From Bog-473 sp963783965 (GTDB lineage: Bacteria; Actinomycetota; Acidimicrobiia; Acidimicrobiales; RAAP-2), in contig CAWAPQ010000014.1 of assembly GCA_963783965.1 (NCBI GenBank), forward strand, positions 124,001 through 188,000: a DNA stretch of 64,000 bases, written 5' to 3'. Each line of letters begins with the position of its first letter. Within the stretch, counting starts at the first letter, position 1. Below are positions 1-8,663 of this stretch, piece after piece. The notes beneath the pieces were generated by a model, which was not told the DNA's origin, did not search any database, and saw only the letters and a program-made list of their open reading frames with translations. A program made the translations under genes and the position numbers.

Positions 1-858
1 CACGCAGTATTCGGGGCGACGTCCATAGGTCGCCTCGAAGTCATCAAGAAACCGCTGGCCAACTGGATTGGCAGGATCGTATTGGTCGACACCAGTCCAA
101 TTGAGCATGGCCTTCCAGATCACCTCATTGATCCAGGCGTTCTGAAACGCGGTGCCCATGAAGCGAGGTGGATCCCAGCCGATCCCTTCGAGCACTTGAT
201 TCACACCCAGAACGCCGAAACCGAAGCCGCAGTGGACCAACGCGTCAGGCTTGGCCTCGTGAAGCTTCTGTACCGCGCCCGACACGTCTTGTGCCGTCTG
301 AGCTATCCACTCCTCTCCAACGATCCGGATACCCTGCGCGGCACATGCCTTTCGGAAGTTACGGATGTATGACTCGCCAATGAGGGACTGTTCGATCAGA
401 CACCCAACCGTCGCATGCCCGCCCTTTGCCAGCAGCTGAACCCAGAAGATCGGCTCGTCGGTCATCGATCCCTGGGGTAGACAGAAGGTCCATTCACCGA
501 GCCAGTCCTCGGTGCCGGTGATCGTGATGGCGGGAACGTGGAACCGCGACTCGATGGCCTCTCGGGTCGGCACGGCATTGTCCGTGATTGCCGGTCCAAA
601 CACAGCCAGGCAACCTTCGTCAACCAATTCGCCAAAAGCATCAATGACCGCTTTGGCCGACCCCCTGGGGAGGCCCTCCACCTCGCGAAAGACGATCTCA
701 ACCGGTCGGTCCAGGATTCCATTCTCGAGCGCCTGCCGAAAGACCAACTCAAACGGGCGAGTCAGGTCAAGTCGCTTTTCTGCCGGGTAGCTGTTGGGCA
801 GAAGGAAATCGAACAGATACCCGAGCTTGATCGGCTCCGCGTGGCTTTCGTACGACAT
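1..858 (-). CDS. Leu/Ile/Val-type ligand-binding protein without signal peptide (3' end off the window)
   Basis: The frame is open from an ATG at 856-858 to the left edge (286 codons, no stop), so the C-terminus is missing. The protein begins MSYESHAEPIKLGYLFDF and goes straight into the first strand of a periplasmic-binding-protein type I fold (Peripla_BP_6). Later stretches such as AVFGPAITDNAVPTREAIES and PDALVHCGFGFGVLGVNQVL fit the LivJ/LivK-like family. A purine-rich gaggggaag lies just upstream of the ATG and supports this start. There is no hydrophobic signal sequence or lipobox, which is odd for an importer subunit, so it may act as a cytoplasmic ligand sensor or amide-sensor-like protein (inference). 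It diverges from the P450 at 1018 across a 159-bp promoter region. Confidence 0.82.
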   Translation of the reverse strand, partial: MSYESHAEPIKLGYLFDFLLPNSYPAEKRLDLTRPFELVFRQALENGILDRPVEIVFREVEGLPRGSAKAVIDAFGELVDEGCLAVFGPAITDNAVPTREAIESRFHVPAITITGTEDWLGEWTFCLPQGSMTDEPIFWVQLLAKGGHATVGCLIEQSLIGESYIRNFRKACAAQGIRIVGEEWIAQTAQDVSGAVQKLHEAKPDALVHCGFGFGVLGVNQVLEGIGWDPPRFMGTAFQNAWINEVIWKAMLNWTGVDQYDPANPVGQRFLDDFEATYGRRPEYCV

Positions 859-1017
859 GCTGCTTCCCCTCTGGGTTCGACTTGTCACACGTTAGGTCGG
901 CATCGACCGATGGTCAGCCTCGTTTGAGTGGACAGGAGGGCGCGATAACCACCGGCACTTGGTAGGTTGCGGGAATTGCCGAAGGCGGCTGTCACGAGTC
1001 GAGCGGAGGAGGCCACG

Positions 1018-2199
1018 ATGGCCATGACAACGACGGACGGATTGATCTACGACCCATACGACCGTGACACAATCATGAACCCGCACCCGCTATTTCGGAG
1101 GTTGCGGGAAGAGGTCCCCTTGTACCGCCGCGAGGAACAGGACTTCTGGGCGGTAAGCCGGTTCGACGACGTCAAGGAGGTGCTCCTTAACCGGGAGACG
1201 TTTCCGTCGTACCGAGGCGTCACGCTTGACGTGCTTCGGTCCGGGATGGAGTTCCCCGGGACTCTGATCTTCGAGGACCCACCCTCGCACACCATCCACC
1301 GCGCGTTGCTCTCCAGAGTGTTCACCAACCGACGGGTGGGAACTCTCGAGTCCGAGGTTCGCGCGCTCTGCGTCGATCTGATGGATCCGCTGATGGGCAC
1401 GGACAGGTTCGACGTCGTGAGCGAAATCGCTTCGATCGTGCCCATGCGGGTGATTGGGATGCTGCTCGGGATCCCCCCAGGCGAACAATCCCGCCTACGA
1501 GACCACATTCTCGGAGCGCGGGATAACGCTGAGCTCACTCTCGACCAGTCGTTGAGCGGAAGCATGTTTGCGGAGTTCATTGACTCGAGAATCGAGGAAC
1601 CTCGCGACGACATCATGACCCAGCTCCTCCAAGCCGAATTCGAGAACGAACACGGTGACATGGTCCGGCTCACGCGCGAGGAGTTGCTCGCGTATGTGAA
1701 CATCATCGACGCCGCTGGCAACGAAACAACCCGGATCCTGATTGGGTGGGCGACGAAGCTCCTCGCCGAGCACCCGGACCAGCGCCGACGCCTCGTCGAG
1801 GACCCATCACTGATTGCGAACGCCGTCGACGAAGTGCTCCGCTTCGAGGGAAACACGCTCCAGAACTGCCGCTACGTTGGCCGCGACGTGGAGATGTACG
1901 GCCGCATCGTGCCCGAAGGCAGCTTTATGGTGACGTTAACGCCGGCAGCCAACCGGGATCCGCGGACCTTCCACGAGCCCGACGCGTTCGATGTCGCCCG
2001 CAAGATGGACCATCAGTTGGGTTTCGGCTTCGGAGCTCACTACTGCCTTGGTCAAGCACTCGCACGGCTCGAAGGCCGTATTGTTCTGGAAGAGCTTCTC
2101 AAACGCTTTCCCGACTTCGACACGGATCTCAGCGAGGCCAGATTCATGTACCACGCCGACAACAGAGGCTGGGACTCTCTTCCAATCAATATCCTCTGA
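1018..2199 (+). CDS. Cytochrome P450 (paralogue of the P450 at 15099)
   Basis: This is a 393-residue soluble bacterial cytochrome P450 monooxygenase. The start at ATG 1018 is chosen because ggaggagg sits 5-6 bases upstream; an in-frame start at 967 lacks such a site. The I-helix motif is AGNETT (acid-alcohol pair E-T), the K-helix ExxR is EVLR, and the heme loop is FGFGAHYCLG with the thiolate ligand at Cys343. The N-terminal region (YDPYDRDTIMNPHPLFRRLR) resembles that of the second P450 in the window. It needs a ferredoxin and a reductase, neither of which is encoded nearby. It converges with the TauD-family gene and lies in the catabolic block, so hydroxylation of the imported substrate is the likely role. 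The substrate cannot be read from sequence. Confidence 0.95.
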   Translation: MAMTTTDGLIYDPYDRDTIMNPHPLFRRLREEVPLYRREEQDFWAVSRFDDVKEVLLNRETFPSYRGVTLDVLRSGMEFPGTLIFEDPPSHTIHRALLSRVFTNRRVGTLESEVRALCVDLMDPLMGTDRFDVVSEIASIVPMRVIGMLLGIPPGEQSRLRDHILGARDNAELTLDQSLSGSMFAEFIDSRIEEPRDDIMTQLLQAEFENEHGDMVRLTREELLAYVNIIDAAGNETTRILIGWATKLLAEHPDQRRRLVEDPSLIANAVDEVLRFEGNTLQNCRYVGRDVEMYGRIVPEGSFMVTLTPAANRDPRTFHEPDAFDVARKMDHQLGFGFGAHYCLGQALARLEGRIVLEELLKRFPDFDTDLSEARFMYHADNRGWDSLPINIL

Positions 2200-2221
2200 C
2201 TGTCTCGCAGGAAGGGCGGGC

Positions 2222-3100
2222 TTAGCCCGGCGAGACTTTGCTGAACGTAGGCCTGACTTGTTCGGCATCGGAGAGGAACAAGGGCCCGACCACCTTCCGA
2301 AGCGTTCGTGCCGGGCCCTCGAGATGGACCGTCCCGCGGGCATGCTGCGCAGCCTGGTTGTCCCACACCACCAGGTCCCCTTTGCGCCAGTCATGTTGAA
2401 TAACGTGGGCCGGATCGTAGAGATGCTCGAACAGCTCTTCCAGAAGCTCCTCGTTCTCCTGTCTCGTCAAACCCAGGATTTCGATCGTGGCTTGCTGTGA
2501 GACGTACAACAGTCTGCGGCCCGTGCGCGGATGAAGGTGTGCCACTGAGGTCACAGTCGAATGGGGGTCCTGATAGTACGTGTCAATGACGTCCTCATCG
2601 CCGCCCCGGTTGGGGTACCCGTGCTCGTGACCGTGCCGGGCTTCGAGTCCTTCGACGCGCACCCGGAGGGCTTCGGAGAGCGAATCCCAGCCATAGGCCA
2701 TGCTCACAAACATGGTCGGGATGCTCGGGGACTCGACCTCTACGCCGTAGAGCGAGATGACAGGCTGCGGTCGCTCCGCCCACATGGTGTCGCAGTGATA
2801 CAGCAACCGTCCGTAAGGGGCGCCACCACCCGGTTCCTTGTTCGAAACGAGAAAGGGGGGGCGCTTCGTTCCTCGATCAGTGGCTGATTCCGGGGGCTGT
2901 TCCGCTCGGATAAGCGTATAAACGAGATACCGCTGGAAGTCCTCGTCGATATCGAGATTGCGAAAGACCAGCACACTCCGCTCGTCAAAGAGCTCCTGAA
3001 GCCGACACGCCGTATCGGGATCGAGCGGTACCTGGGGTTCAAGGTTTTCGATCTCAGCGCCGAATGCCGAGTCGAGGTGGCGCACTCCAAGTTCAGCCAT
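2222..3100 (-). CDS. TauD/TfdA-family Fe(II)/2-oxoglutarate dioxygenase
   Basis: This 292-residue non-heme iron, 2-oxoglutarate-dependent dioxygenase starts at ATG 3098-3100, with ggaggag just upstream; the longer open frame reaching 3688 has no family similarity in its extra part. The iron ligands are visible as the HxD pair H102/D104 in YHCDTMW and a distal His near 253 in NQAAQHARG. The 2-oxoglutarate-binding Arg lies about a dozen residues later in PARTLRK. The C-terminal WDNQAAQHARG block is typical of TfdA/TauD enzymes that hydroxylate carboxylates, sulfonates or ether-linked acids. It ends 22 bases from the P450 stop (convergent). A role in oxidising the same substrate as the surrounding enzymes is inference. 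Confidence 0.92.
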   Translation of the reverse strand: MAELGVRHLDSAFGAEIENLEPQVPLDPDTACRLQELFDERSVLVFRNLDIDEDFQRYLVYTLIRAEQPPESATDRGTKRPPFLVSNKEPGGGAPYGRLLYHCDTMWAERPQPVISLYGVEVESPSIPTMFVSMAYGWDSLSEALRVRVEGLEARHGHEHGYPNRGGDEDVIDTYYQDPHSTVTSVAHLHPRTGRRLLYVSQQATIEILGLTRQENEELLEELFEHLYDPAHVIQHDWRKGDLVVWDNQAAQHARGTVHLEGPARTLRKVVGPLFLSDAEQVRPTFSKVSPG

Positions 3101-3553
3101 CACGCGTCTCCTCCGTTGACGAAGCTTCGTCAGCCCTTGGTGTGCGTGCTCCGCCCAGATGTGGATTGTAGATGGAGGGTAATCCGTCACCGCGCCACAG
3201 GCAATCGGTATCGAGTGAGTCCCAACCGCCGGATCAGACCAGCGCCCCATGAGACGCACTCCACGTGCCAGCGACGTGCGAATCCGATTTCGTCCACCTG
3301 CTCTCCAGGCGCCCGAACTGCTTTGATCCCCGCTGTGCAGCTGTGGAACCGAGCTCGGGAGTGTCTCGCGGGGAGCCGCGCAACCGGCCGGTTGGAACCG
3401 GAATCGCTCTGGCGATGACTCTGGGGTCATAACCGCTTCCCATCCAGCTGCCGTTCCTCCGCACACGGACGCATGACGGACTCCCTGTGCTACAACGGCT
3501 AAGTCGAACCCAGAAGTGGCTCCGCCCCCTGAGGAGAAAGGTGTGGAGGTGCT
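3101..3553. other. Gene-free divergent promoter region
   Basis: These 453 bases separate the minus-strand dioxygenase from the plus-strand amidohydrolase operon. Small open frames exist but none has a ribosome site or a recognisable product. The one structured element I see is the overlapping palindrome at 3381-3401. Promoters for both directions must lie here, but no convincing -35/-10 pair was picked out. Confidence 0.6.
3381..3401. promoter_or_regulatory. Two overlapping 14-bp perfect palindromes (candidate operator)
   Basis: CAACCGGCCGGTTG (3381-3394) and CCGGTTGGAACCGG (3388-3401) are both perfect inverted repeats and share seven bases. The arrangement resembles operators bound by two dimers of a TetR-like repressor. 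It lies between divergent catabolic genes, 153 bases before the amidohydrolase start. The operator role is inference from symmetry and position only. Confidence 0.4.
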
Positions 3554-4996
3554 ATGACCGAGGCAATGAATTCGCGCTCGCGGTCGGAACGTCTTCGCCG
3601 AGAGCTTGGGCATCCCGTTCTCGACGGTGATGGCCACATCGTCGAACTGCTCCCCGTGTTCTTCGACTTCGTCCGCGACCACGGTCACGGGGCACTGCTC
3701 GAAGGCATGCTCAACCGGAATCGCAGGATCGAGGATCTATCGATCGAGGAACGCCGCCGTGGTGGCGTCCTTCCACATTCGTGGCACGTGCCGGCGAGTA
3801 CGGAGTACGTCGCCACAGTCGCGTCCCCCAAGCGCTATTACGAGCGGATTCATGAAGCAGGGATCGACTTCGCTGTGCTCTACCCCACAGTCGGGATTGC
3901 CTTGCTCCAGATCGCGGAGGACGAGCAACGCGTCACGCTGTGCCGGCTCTATAACGAATTTATGGCGGAGCAGTACCGACCATACGGAGACCGCTTCACC
4001 GTGGCCGCCCTTGTCCCAATGCACAGCCCAGGCGAAGCGATCGCTGCCTTAGCGCACGTGAAAGCGCTTGGCGCCAAAGTAGGCTTGATCTCCAGCCACG
4101 TCCACAGACCTCTACCCGACATTCCGTGGCCCTCCGAGGACCCGTGGGGTGACGTTCGGGTGCCCGAATGGGAGACGCGCGGATGGGTCGATACCTTTGG
4201 CATCGACAGCATCTACAACTACGACCCCGTCTGGGCCAATGCCGTCGAGCTCCAACTCCCGCTGGCGGCGCACACGGCCGGCATCGGTGCCAGCGACAGG
4301 GCGTCCGTCTCCAACTTCGTCTTCAACCAGATCGGGCATTTCGCTGCCGCCGGTGGCGCCCTTGCGAAATCGCTCTTCCTGGGCGGCGTGACTGCCCGCT
4401 ACCCCGACTTGCGGCTCGCGCTGCTCGAAGGTGGTGCTGCAGTTGGCGTCCAGCTCTATGTCAGCCTGGTCGGGAACTGGCTGAAGCGGGGCGGTTCCGC
4501 TATTTCGGAGCTCAATCCAGAGAATCTCGATAAGGAATTGCTGGTGAAACTGCTCGTCGAAGCCGACCCAAGCCTTGCTCGCTACTCGGCCGATGCCCTG
4601 GTGAGTGGACAAGGGGGAATGACTCGGGTGCGTGACGACTTTGTCGACGCGAAGTTGACGTCTGTCGAGAACATCCGCGACCGGTTCTGTACCAACTTCT
4701 CCTGGGGCTGTGAAGCAGATGATCCGTTAGTCGGAGTGGCATTCGATACTCGCGTCACGCCTCTTGGGGCGCTCGTGCCAGCCTTCTTCGCTTCCGACCT
4801 GGGACATTGGGATGTTCCCGAGTTTGACGAACCTCTCGAAGAGGCGTTTGAACTACTCGAACGCGGGCTTCTGGACTCCAGACAGCTGCGTGATTTCCTC
4901 TTCGTCAACCCAGTACGTTTCTATGGATCCCTCAATCCGGAGTTTTTCACCGAGACGGCGATTGAGGAGGAGGCAGCGTCGGTGCTCCGGGGCTAA
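3554..4996 (+). CDS. Amidohydrolase_2 family metal-dependent hydrolase
   Basis: This 480-residue TIM-barrel protein of the amidohydrolase_2 (PF04909, ACMSD-like) type starts at ATG 3554, preceded by ggaggtg. The first metal-site strand reads LDGDGHIVE, so it has D-x-H rather than the classical H-x-H. Later elements are LPLAAHTAG (barrel His), NQIGHF, and FASDLGHWDVPEF at the position where related proteins have a D-x-P-H motif; here it is S-D-L-G-H. It opens a plus-strand run with the SDR, cupin, binding protein and second SDR. Known relatives decarboxylate or hydrolyse ring-cleavage intermediates, and actinobacterial clusters often carry several copies of unknown specificity. A hydrolase or decarboxylase is equally possible. 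Confidence 0.88.
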   Translation: MTEAMNSRSRSERLRRELGHPVLDGDGHIVELLPVFFDFVRDHGHGALLEGMLNRNRRIEDLSIEERRRGGVLPHSWHVPASTEYVATVASPKRYYERIHEAGIDFAVLYPTVGIALLQIAEDEQRVTLCRLYNEFMAEQYRPYGDRFTVAALVPMHSPGEAIAALAHVKALGAKVGLISSHVHRPLPDIPWPSEDPWGDVRVPEWETRGWVDTFGIDSIYNYDPVWANAVELQLPLAAHTAGIGASDRASVSNFVFNQIGHFAAAGGALAKSLFLGGVTARYPDLRLALLEGGAAVGVQLYVSLVGNWLKRGGSAISELNPENLDKELLVKLLVEADPSLARYSADALVSGQGGMTRVRDDFVDAKLTSVENIRDRFCTNFSWGCEADDPLVGVAFDTRVTPLGALVPAFFASDLGHWDVPEFDEPLEEAFELLERGLLDSRQLRDFLFVNPVRFYGSLNPEFFTETAIEEEAASVLRG

Positions 4997-5076
4997 ATAC
5001 TTACGCACCGCTCGGGGAGTGAGGCGAGTAGGGAGAGCGACGTACCCCGACCGGTCAAGGGGAGGGAGGTACAAGA

Positions 5077-5898
5077 GTGAGCGATCGTCTTCAGGGCAAG
5101 GTGGCCCTCGTAACCGGGGCGGGCACCGCGGGTGATGGGATCGGGATTGGTCACGCCATCTCCGTTGTCCTCGCCCGGGAAGGTGCTGCTGTACTCCTCG
5201 TCGACAAGGAGGCGGAGCGCGCCGGCGCAACGCTGGAAGTGATCCAGGAAAGGGGTGGTTCAGGCTCCGTCTTCGTCGGCGACGTGTCATCGCCAATGAC
5301 CTCCGAGGCCATGGTGGCGGCCGCAGTGGATCGCTTCGGTGGACTCGACATTCTCGTGAACAACGCCGCCATCTCACGGCACGTGTCGATCATGGAGACG
5401 ACCCTCGAGCTGTACGAGGAAATCATCGGCGTAAACCTCACGGGGTCGTTCATGGCCTGCAAGTTCGCCCTCCCGGCTCTCATCGAGCGTGGCGGAGGGT
5501 CGATCGTGAACATCGGGTCGATCGCCGGGGTGAGGGATTCCGGATCTACCCATCCTGCCTACTGTGCGACCAAAGCTGGGCAGCTCGGCCTGATGGTCGA
5601 TCTGGCTGGGGAGTACGGACGGCAGAACGTACGCGTGAACACGGTATTGCCCGGCATGGTCGCCACCCCGATTCAGGCGTCTGTGGGCCACGTCGACGAA
5701 CACACCCGGAGCCGACTGAACTTGTTGGGCCGTATGGGAGACGCGTGGGACATAGCCCACGCGGTGTCCTTTCTCTGTAGCGATGAGGCCTCTTACATCA
5801 CCGGGGTGGCGCTTCCCGTGGACGGCGGAGCAACTATCTCGTTGCCCGGGTCGGTGCGGCGAGCCGATCGTCTCGGGTCCGCCCAGGCCGGTCGCTAG
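5077..5898 (+). CDS. Short-chain dehydrogenase/reductase (SDR)
   Basis: This classical SDR of 273 residues is predicted to oxidise an alcohol or reduce a ketone with NAD(P). It starts at GTG 5077, with gggaggt a few bases before. The Rossmann glycine motif is spread over TGAGTAGDGIGIG (a few extra residues compared with TGxxxGxG), the NNAA motif is NNAAIS, and the catalytic pair is Y-x-x-x-K in YCATKAG. An acidic residue after strand 2 (LLVDKEAE) suggests NAD rather than NADP. It follows the amidohydrolase by 80 bases and precedes the cupin by two bases, so all three are likely co-transcribed. The substrate is unknown. Confidence 0.92.
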   Translation: MSDRLQGKVALVTGAGTAGDGIGIGHAISVVLAREGAAVLLVDKEAERAGATLEVIQERGGSGSVFVGDVSSPMTSEAMVAAAVDRFGGLDILVNNAAISRHVSIMETTLELYEEIIGVNLTGSFMACKFALPALIERGGGSIVNIGSIAGVRDSGSTHPAYCATKAGQLGLMVDLAGEYGRQNVRVNTVLPGMVATPIQASVGHVDEHTRSRLNLLGRMGDAWDIAHAVSFLCSDEASYITGVALPVDGGATISLPGSVRRADRLGSAQAGR

Positions 5899-5900
5899 CC

Positions 5901-6308
5901 ATGGCCTGCTATCACTTGAGCGCTACTGGGTCCGGAGACTCGCGGATCTCAGAATTGGTACTCCCGACAAGAGAGACCGAGGCTGGAATCGTCCAGGGAG
6001 TCAGTGAGATCCCCACCACGACGATGGGTTTCGGCGCGTTCGTAGGACGAAAGCCCGACGTCGGGATGCATCAGGCACCGAGACGGCAGTTCCTCGTCGT
6101 TCTGCGTGGCGTGTTGGAAATCGTCACGTCGGTCGGTCAGTGCGAAGAACTGCGGTCGGGAGATGTTCTCCTGGCAGATGACATCGGAACGAACGGACAT
6201 ATCAGCCGCGACGTGGGCGAAGAGCCCCTCATGCTGATGGCAATCGGGATCGGAGAGTCCTGGCAGGGTCCGGACGGCGAGTTCGAGAATATCTTGCCGG
6301 GAGCCTGA
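5901..6308 (+). CDS. Small cupin-domain protein
   Basis: This 135-residue single-domain cupin starts two bases after the SDR stop and is probably translationally coupled to it. Cupin motif 1 is weak: it shows H and a glycine turn (VGMHQAPRRQFLVVLRGVLE) but lacks the full set of metal ligands. Motif 2 is recognisable as GDVLLADDIGTNGHISRDV with one His. With so few ligands it may be an isomerase-like, sensing or degenerate cupin rather than a dioxygenase. Its place between an SDR and an exported binding protein ties it to the same pathway. Confidence 0.72.
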   Translation: MACYHLSATGSGDSRISELVLPTRETEAGIVQGVSEIPTTTMGFGAFVGRKPDVGMHQAPRRQFLVVLRGVLEIVTSVGQCEELRSGDVLLADDIGTNGHISRDVGEEPLMLMAIGIGESWQGPDGEFENILPGA

Positions 6309-6408
6309 TACCCACAAGACCCGCCCTGAAATGCACCATGAGAACCGCTATTTTGCGGAGGACTGAACACCGAAGCAACGACCTGAAAGTGATCCGGGGG
6401 GATAACTG

Positions 6409-7665
6409 ATGACACGTACGTGGTCTCGATTGCTGATGCCGTTTGCCATATTTGCCTGCAGCCTCGTCTTGATCATGGGCGAGACGGTCACGCCGGCCTC
6501 AGCGGCACCGGCGCCTCTCACGATCGCCTATCTCAGTTCGCTCACTGGACCGGCCGCATCCCAATACACCGGTGCAGCGGCGGTCTTCCAAGCCGCCGTC
6601 GACGCGCAAAATGCAAAGGGCGGGATTAACGGTCACAAGCTCCAAGCGCTCATCATCGATGACCAGACGAGCCCAACGACCGGAGCAACACAGACCGAAG
6701 CCGCCGCATCCAAGGGGGCGATTGGGCTTGTAGCTAACGATGCACTCTTCGGCGCTGGCGCAGCTCAAGCCAGCAACAAAGCAGGATTACCCGTCACCGG
6801 CTCGGGTACTGATGGTCCTGAGTGGGGAGAGCAGCCATTCACCAACCTGTTTGCTGCCGATGTCGGCAGCGTTGATCCCAAGTATCCGGTCAACACGTTG
6901 TATGGCAAGCTCGTCAAGTCAGTGGGCGGAAAGAAGCTGGCACTCTACGCACTTGGTGTCTCGCCGAACTCAATCCAAGCCAACTCGAGCGAGTCGCAAT
7001 CGGTCCAAAGGGTCGCTCCGAACGTCAAGACGGTGGTGGATGATCGCGCCGTGCCCTACGGCAATACCAACTTCGGTCCCACGGCGCTGATCGCGAAACA
7101 AAACGGAGTCAATGTCATGTGGTCGAATCTCGATTCCGCCTCCAACATCGCCTTGGCGACGGCCTACCGTCAGGCAGGTATCCACACAAAGGCAATTTTC
7201 TTCCCCTCTGGCTACGACCCGAAACTCATCCATTCTCCGGCGTGGGCCAACGTGCAAGGGGATATATTTGAGGTCGTCTTTCATCCCTTCTACGAGCCCA
7301 ACGCAGGCACCGAAGCCATGCAGGCCGCACTCGAGAAGTATGCCCACTGGAACAAGAATCAATTCCCGACGTTCTCTCAGGACACGGCCTGGCTGGGTGC
7401 GCAGCTCATGTTCCAAGGTCTTCAAGGGGCGGGAGCAAATCCGACCCATACCAGCGTCATAAAGTCACTGCGCAGCATCAAGGCATGGAACGGCGACGGT
7501 CTCTTGCCCTTCACCATCAACTACTCCACCGTTTTCGGGCATGACCCCCCTTCTCAATGCGTGTGGCTGACGAAAGCCGAAACGAGCGGCTATGTGCCTA
7601 TCGGGAAGAGCCCAGTGTGCGGGGCATGGATTCCCGGAACCACGTCTGTATCCCCGTCCTCGTAA
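6409..7665 (+). CDS. Exported Leu/Ile/Val-type ABC substrate-binding protein
   Basis: This 418-residue extracytoplasmic binding protein starts at ATG 6409 after a ggggggat Shine-Dalgarno sequence. The first about 33 residues form a Sec signal peptide (basic MTRTWSR, hydrophobic core LLMPFAIFACSLVLIMG, then ASAAP). No clear lipobox cysteine follows. The mature part begins LTIAYLSSLTGPAA, the usual start of a Peripla_BP_6 domain, followed by FQAAVDAQNAKGGINGHKL, the conserved AVxxxNAxGGINGxxL block. It probably delivers substrate to the LivF/LivG/LivHM complex encoded at 16408-20093, although that sits 9 kb away on the other strand. It follows the cupin by 100 bases. Confidence 0.92.
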   Translation: MTRTWSRLLMPFAIFACSLVLIMGETVTPASAAPAPLTIAYLSSLTGPAASQYTGAAAVFQAAVDAQNAKGGINGHKLQALIIDDQTSPTTGATQTEAAASKGAIGLVANDALFGAGAAQASNKAGLPVTGSGTDGPEWGEQPFTNLFAADVGSVDPKYPVNTLYGKLVKSVGGKKLALYALGVSPNSIQANSSESQSVQRVAPNVKTVVDDRAVPYGNTNFGPTALIAKQNGVNVMWSNLDSASNIALATAYRQAGIHTKAIFFPSGYDPKLIHSPAWANVQGDIFEVVFHPFYEPNAGTEAMQAALEKYAHWNKNQFPTFSQDTAWLGAQLMFQGLQGAGANPTHTSVIKSLRSIKAWNGDGLLPFTINYSTVFGHDPPSQCVWLTKAETSGYVPIGKSPVCGAWIPGTTSVSPSS

Positions 7666-7709
7666 CGCAGGGCTCCAACCGCCGAGAGGGTCGAACGCAA
7701 GAAGGGGAC

Positions 7710-8612
7710 ATGAAGGATCTTCGGTTCGACGACCGAGCCGTCATCGTGACCGGTGCCGGGCGTGGAATCGGTCGCGGCCACGCGTTGCTTCTCGCCTCGA
7801 AAGGCGCTCACGTTGTGGTCGCGGACTTAGGTGGAAACGTGGATGGGACTGGCGCATCCTCGGATCCTGCGGCTGACGTCGCGGCAGAGATCACGGCGGG
7901 CGGAGGCGAAGCTGTGTCCTGCTCTGCCTCTGTTGCCGACGAAGCCGGTGCCCGATCAATCGTCGACACCGCTACAAGGGCATTCGGTCGGATCGATGCA
8001 GTGATTAACAACGCGGGAATCTCGGATCCGGGCCTCTTCGAGACGCTTTCTGTGGAGCAATTCCGCACCATGATGGATGTACATTTCTTCGGAACGCTGT
8101 TCGTCATTCGAGCGGCATGGCCGCATTTTCTGCAAGCCGGATACGGTCGAATCGTTAACACGGTGTCGGAGTCGATGCTGGGGGGAACTCCAGACCTGAC
8201 CAGTTACGCGTCTGCGAAGGGCGCCGTCTTCGCGCTGACACGCAGCCTGGCCACTGAAGCGCAACACCACGACATCAAAGTCAACGCGATTGCTCCTCGA
8301 GGTTTTACCCGCATGTCGGCGGAGCACGCCTTCGCGACTCGTTCACCCGAGGAGATTGAGCAGATTAAAGCCATCATCGCACCCGAAATGAATGCCGGCG
8401 CGGCCGCATTTTTGGCCCACGAATCGTGCTCGCTGAACGGAGTAGTTCTTCGAACCGGCATGGATAGCGTCGCTTGCTTGGCCGTGCTCCACACGAGAGG
8501 ACTGACCAAGCTCGCTCTTACTGCCGAAGATGTCGCCGAGAACGTGGACGCTGTCCTAGATGTCGCCAACGGCACAGTCACCGACAGCCGCCCTCTTGTC
8601 GTAGATGGCTGA
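7710..8612 (+). CDS. SDR related to the multifunctional beta-oxidation 3-hydroxyacyl-CoA dehydrogenase type
   Basis: This 300-residue SDR starts at ATG 7710 (gaaggggac upstream); the frame is open further back but overlaps the preceding gene. The motifs are TGAGRGIG, NNAGIS and catalytic Y-A-S-A-K. The N-terminal pattern RAVIVTGAGRGIGRGHALLL and VVVADLGGNVDGTG resembles the dehydrogenase unit of peroxisomal multifunctional enzyme type 2 and FabG4-like enzymes, which suggests a 3-hydroxyacyl-CoA substrate (inference). It is a clear paralogue of the SDR at 13473-14381, sharing the LAHESC-LNG and LTAEDVAENVDAVLD tail elements. It converges with the amidohydrolase at 8664. Confidence 0.92.
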   Translation: MKDLRFDDRAVIVTGAGRGIGRGHALLLASKGAHVVVADLGGNVDGTGASSDPAADVAAEITAGGGEAVSCSASVADEAGARSIVDTATRAFGRIDAVINNAGISDPGLFETLSVEQFRTMMDVHFFGTLFVIRAAWPHFLQAGYGRIVNTVSESMLGGTPDLTSYASAKGAVFALTRSLATEAQHHDIKVNAIAPRGFTRMSAEHAFATRSPEEIEQIKAIIAPEMNAGAAAFLAHESCSLNGVVLRTGMDSVACLAVLHTRGLTKLALTAEDVAENVDAVLDVANGTVTDSRPLVVDG

Positions 8613-8663
8613 GAAGCGACGGCATCTCCTTAGACGTCGCCGGTCGCACTCATTTCCGAACAT

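Noticed and set aside
2222..3688. 488-residue version of the dioxygenase
   Set aside because: The extra N-terminal 196 codons have no similarity or ribosome site, while ATG 3098-3100 has ggaggag and begins at the conserved domain.
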